From Planotetraspora phitsanulokensis (GTDB lineage Bacteria; Actinomycetota; Actinomycetes; Streptosporangiales; Streptosporangiaceae): a stretch of 64,000 nucleotides of DNA. Both the position numbers and the translations under genes were made by a program. The stretch is taken from positions 286,243 through 350,242 of the forward strand of contig NZ_BOOP01000013.1 of NCBI RefSeq assembly GCF_016863295.1. Direction: 5' to 3'. The stretch's first letter is position 1; every line of letters starts with the position of its first letter. The notes beneath the pieces were generated by a model that was given only the letters and a program-made list of their open reading frames with translations, was not told the origin of the DNA and searched no databases. Positions 61,684-64,000 of this stretch are shown one piece after another.

Positions 61684-64000
61684 GTGTTGACTGTGAGAAA
61701 GCCGTCGCGACCGCGGACGATCCGCGCAGGCCTGATCGCCGTCGGTCTTGGCTTGGTCGCCATGCTGAGCCCGATACAGGGCGCCTGGGGCCAGGAGCAT
61801 CCACCGACTGCGGCGCCCACGCCGTCGGGGATGCTGACTCCCTCTGCGGTGCCGGCTGTCACGCCGTCCGGCATGCCGGCGTCGCCGGGGATGCCGACGG
61901 TGTCTGCGACGTCGTCTGGGACGCCGATGCCGTCTGCGACCTCGTCCGGGGCACCGGAACTGAGCACGGGGAAGGCGCCGCTCTTCCACCTTGGGGAGAA
62001 GAGCCTCCCGACTCACGGATCGAAGCAACCGCGCAGGAGTCGCGAAGCGGCGACCTGCCCGCCCACCTCCATCATTTGCATCGAAAACAGCCTGCCCGGG
62101 AGCCCGCCCAGCGAATGGGACGTGCCTGGAGCAGGCAGCACCAACATTCAGGGCTTCGCGACGAACATGAGTGTCAACGTCGGGGAGACGGCGCAGTTCA
62201 AGGTGAATACCGATGCGACGGATTACCGCGTGGACATTTACCGCGTCGGCTATTACAACGGACTGGGAGCTCGGAAAATCACCACCGTCCAGCCCTCCGC
62301 CACCCTGCCTCAGACGCAGCCGAACTGCCTGAGCGACACCACCATAGGACTGATCGACTGCGGCAACTGGGCGATATCTGCCTCCTGGGCCGTGCCGAAC
62401 GACGCCGTTTCCGGGGTCTACCTCGCAAACCTGGTGCGAGAGGATGGGACAACCGGTGTAAGCCAGATAATTTTCGTCGTGCGGGATGATGCTCGAAATT
62501 CCGATCTACTGGCTCAAACCTCTGACTCAACGTGGCAGGCATACAACACCTATGGTGGGAACAGCCTTTATCTGGGGAGCCCGGTAGGAAGGGCCTACGC
62601 GGTCAGCTACAACCGTCCGGTGACCACACGAGGCAGCAGTTGTTGCAAGGGGTCGGTCGAAAGCTATTTCTTCAACTCCGAATACCCCATGGTCAGGTGG
62701 CTGGAGGCCAACGCTTACGACGTCAGCTATACGAGCAACGTCGACACGGCCAGGCGGGGAGCGGAACTGCTTGACCACAAGGTTTTCCTGTCCGTCGGGC
62801 ACGACGAGTACTGGTCGAACGACATGCGGAACAACGTGGAGAACGCCCGCGCCCAGGGCGTCGATCTGTCGTTCTTCTCCGGTAATGAGGTGTTCTGGAA
62901 GACGAGATGGGAGAACAGCATCGATGGATCGACCACACCGTTCCGGACACTTGTCTGCTACAAGGAGACTGCTGCGAACGCCAAGATCGACCCGAGTCCT
63001 CAGTGGACCGGTACGTGGCGCGATCCGCGTTTCTCCCCGCCGTCCAATGGCGGTAGGCCGGAGAACGCGCTGACCGGCACGCTGCACATGGTGAACGGCA
63101 CCCGCAACGATCCAATGATGGTCCCGGCTGAATACGCCCCCATGCGGTTTTGGCGCAACACGTCCGTCGCGAACCTTTCGCCTGGTCAGACGGCGAACTT
63201 CGCCGCCGGAATGCTCGGCTACGAATGGGACGAGGCGCCCTACAACGGATTCCAGCCGGCGGGCCCTGTGCAACTGTCCAGCACGACAATCGATGTGACG
63301 CCGCAGTACCTGCTCGACTTCGGGTCAACATACGGCGCGGGGGTGGCGACCCACCATCTGGTGCTCTACCGGTCGCCGAGTGGCGCGCTCGTCTTCGGCG
63401 CGGGAACCACTCAGTGGTCGTGGGGACTCGACGCCGTTCATGATCGCCCCGGTACGCCCGCGGACATCCGGATACGGCAGGCGACCGTGAATCTCTTCGC
63501 GGACATGGGGGCCCAGCCGGCGACGCTCCAGCCGGACTTGGTTCCGGCGACACAGTCGACGGACACCGCTCCTCCGACGTCTGCCATCAGCAGTCCCGTG
63601 AACGGTGCGACCTTCTCGGCGAAAAGCCCCGTCACGGTACAAGGCACGGCGGCGGACACCGGTGGCGGAGTCGTGGCCGCCGTCGAGGTGTCCGTGGACG
63701 GCGGGACGACCTGGCGTCCGGCGACAGGGCGTACGAACTGGGTGTTCACCTGGACGCCGACGACTACGGGGACGGTGAAGATCCAGACCCGAGCGGTCGA
63801 CGACATCGGCAACCTGCAGGCGACCCCCACCATGACCACCGTCACCGTGGTGAATACGCTCTGGCCGCCGACCACGACGCCCGCGGTCGACTCCAACAAC
63901 GACACCAAGCCGGTGGAGATCGGCGTGAAGTTCCAGTCGACGGCTCCGGGCACCATCACGGGGATCAGGTTCTACAAGGGGGCGCAGAACACGGGGCCGC
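61684..64000 (+). CDS. Giant secreted protein: N,N-dimethylformamidase beta-like domain, Ig-like domain, DUF4082-like start (partial)
   Basis: 772 codons visible; the gene continues past the right edge. GTG start with GGGGGAA upstream (GTG at 61693 is an alternative). A signal peptide is followed by a Pro/Thr/Ser/Met-rich linker with repeated TPSG units. From about residue 165, DYRVDIYRVGYYNGLGARK, then SLYLGSPVGRAYAVSYNRP, SVGHDEYWS and FFSGNEVFWKTRWENS match the N,N-dimethylformamidase beta-subunit-like domain common in actinobacterial secreted proteins. After it comes a beta-sandwich (TAADTGGGVVAAVEVSVDGG) and, at the edge, VEIGVKFQSTAPGTITGIRFYKG, the start of a DUF4082 domain. Such multi-domain proteins probably bind or modify surface glycans; the hydrolase role is unproven. 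Confidence 0.85.
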   Translation, partial: MLTVRKPSRPRTIRAGLIAVGLGLVAMLSPIQGAWGQEHPPTAAPTPSGMLTPSAVPAVTPSGMPASPGMPTVSATSSGTPMPSATSSGAPELSTGKAPLFHLGEKSLPTHGSKQPRRSREAATCPPTSIICIENSLPGSPPSEWDVPGAGSTNIQGFATNMSVNVGETAQFKVNTDATDYRVDIYRVGYYNGLGARKITTVQPSATLPQTQPNCLSDTTIGLIDCGNWAISASWAVPNDAVSGVYLANLVREDGTTGVSQIIFVVRDDARNSDLLAQTSDSTWQAYNTYGGNSLYLGSPVGRAYAVSYNRPVTTRGSSCCKGSVESYFFNSEYPMVRWLEANAYDVSYTSNVDTARRGAELLDHKVFLSVGHDEYWSNDMRNNVENARAQGVDLSFFSGNEVFWKTRWENSIDGSTTPFRTLVCYKETAANAKIDPSPQWTGTWRDPRFSPPSNGGRPENALTGTLHMVNGTRNDPMMVPAEYAPMRFWRNTSVANLSPGQTANFAAGMLGYEWDEAPYNGFQPAGPVQLSSTTIDVTPQYLLDFGSTYGAGVATHHLVLYRSPSGALVFGAGTTQWSWGLDAVHDRPGTPADIRIRQATVNLFADMGAQPATLQPDLVPATQSTDTAPPTSAISSPVNGATFSAKSPVTVQGTAADTGGGVVAAVEVSVDGGTTWRPATGRTNWVFTWTPTTTGTVKIQTRAVDDIGNLQATPTMTTVTVVNTLWPPTTTPAVDSNNDTKPVEIGVKFQSTAPGTITGIRFYKGAQNTGP

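Overview
The window is high-GC actinobacterial chromosome. Gene style suggests Streptosporangiales, probably Streptosporangiaceae: many GTG starts, many apparently leaderless genes, tight aro operon packing, DUF6571-like and WXG-like envelope proteins, and a class E sortase. This placement is inferred from gene content only; no rRNA or phylogenetic marker was analysed. No tRNA, rRNA, CRISPR array, transposase or integrase was recognised.

Left part (1-15.6 kb): the 3' end of a hydantoinase B gene; a secreted T4-type lysozyme divergent from a LuxR regulator across a perfect inverted repeat; a WXG-like protein, lipoprotein and DUF6571-like protein group; a small basic protein; a translationally coupled CaiB CoA-transferase and acetyl-CoA-carboxylase-type carboxyltransferase fusion; two unknown coupled genes; a nitrilase; a DUF418 membrane protein; a membrane-anchored double-Rossmann protein with a RyR domain; an aminotransferase; and a sulfotransferase.

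Middle part (15.6-38.5 kb): carbamate kinase directly abutting a cyanuric acid amidohydrolase/barbiturase; SseB; prepilin peptidase; the shikimate block aroC-aroK-aroB-aroQ; an SGNH hydrolase; a MOSC protein; a secreted endonuclease/exonuclease/phosphatase-fold protein; a DinG-type helicase; a Pro/Gly/Gln-rich repeat protein; a CPA1 antiporter; a UBP zinc-finger protein; a lipoprotein; two DUF202 proteins; a di-iron ferritin-like oxygenase divergent from a TetR regulator over two identical operators; a secreted lytic transglycosylase; a glutathione peroxidase; and a LacI regulator divergent from an MsiK-type sugar-import ATPase over LacI-type operators.

Right part (37.7-64 kb): a cell-surface and glycan locus. 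A class E sortase with a small membrane protein lies divergent from an LPFTG-anchored Cys-rich surface protein, which overlaps a DUF4012 gene. Then come a low-molecular-weight tyrosine phosphatase overlapping a Wzz/BY-kinase, a WecA/MraY-like polyprenyl-phosphate sugar-1-P transferase, two sugar-nucleotide epimerases, and several GT4 glycosyltransferases. These are followed by a GT-C-like membrane protein flanked by glycosyltransferase remnants, a Wzx-type flippase, an asparagine synthetase, a very large membrane protein, a sulfotransferase, and another GT-C membrane glycosyltransferase. The window ends inside a very large secreted protein with an N,N-dimethylformamidase-beta-like domain, Ig-like regions and the start of a DUF4082-like domain. 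Together they look like a complete Wzx/Wzy-style exopolysaccharide pathway with possible sulfation and amidation of the glycan. Long gene-free stretches, mixed orientation and broken glycosyltransferases mark it as the variable, probably horizontally shaped part of the window.
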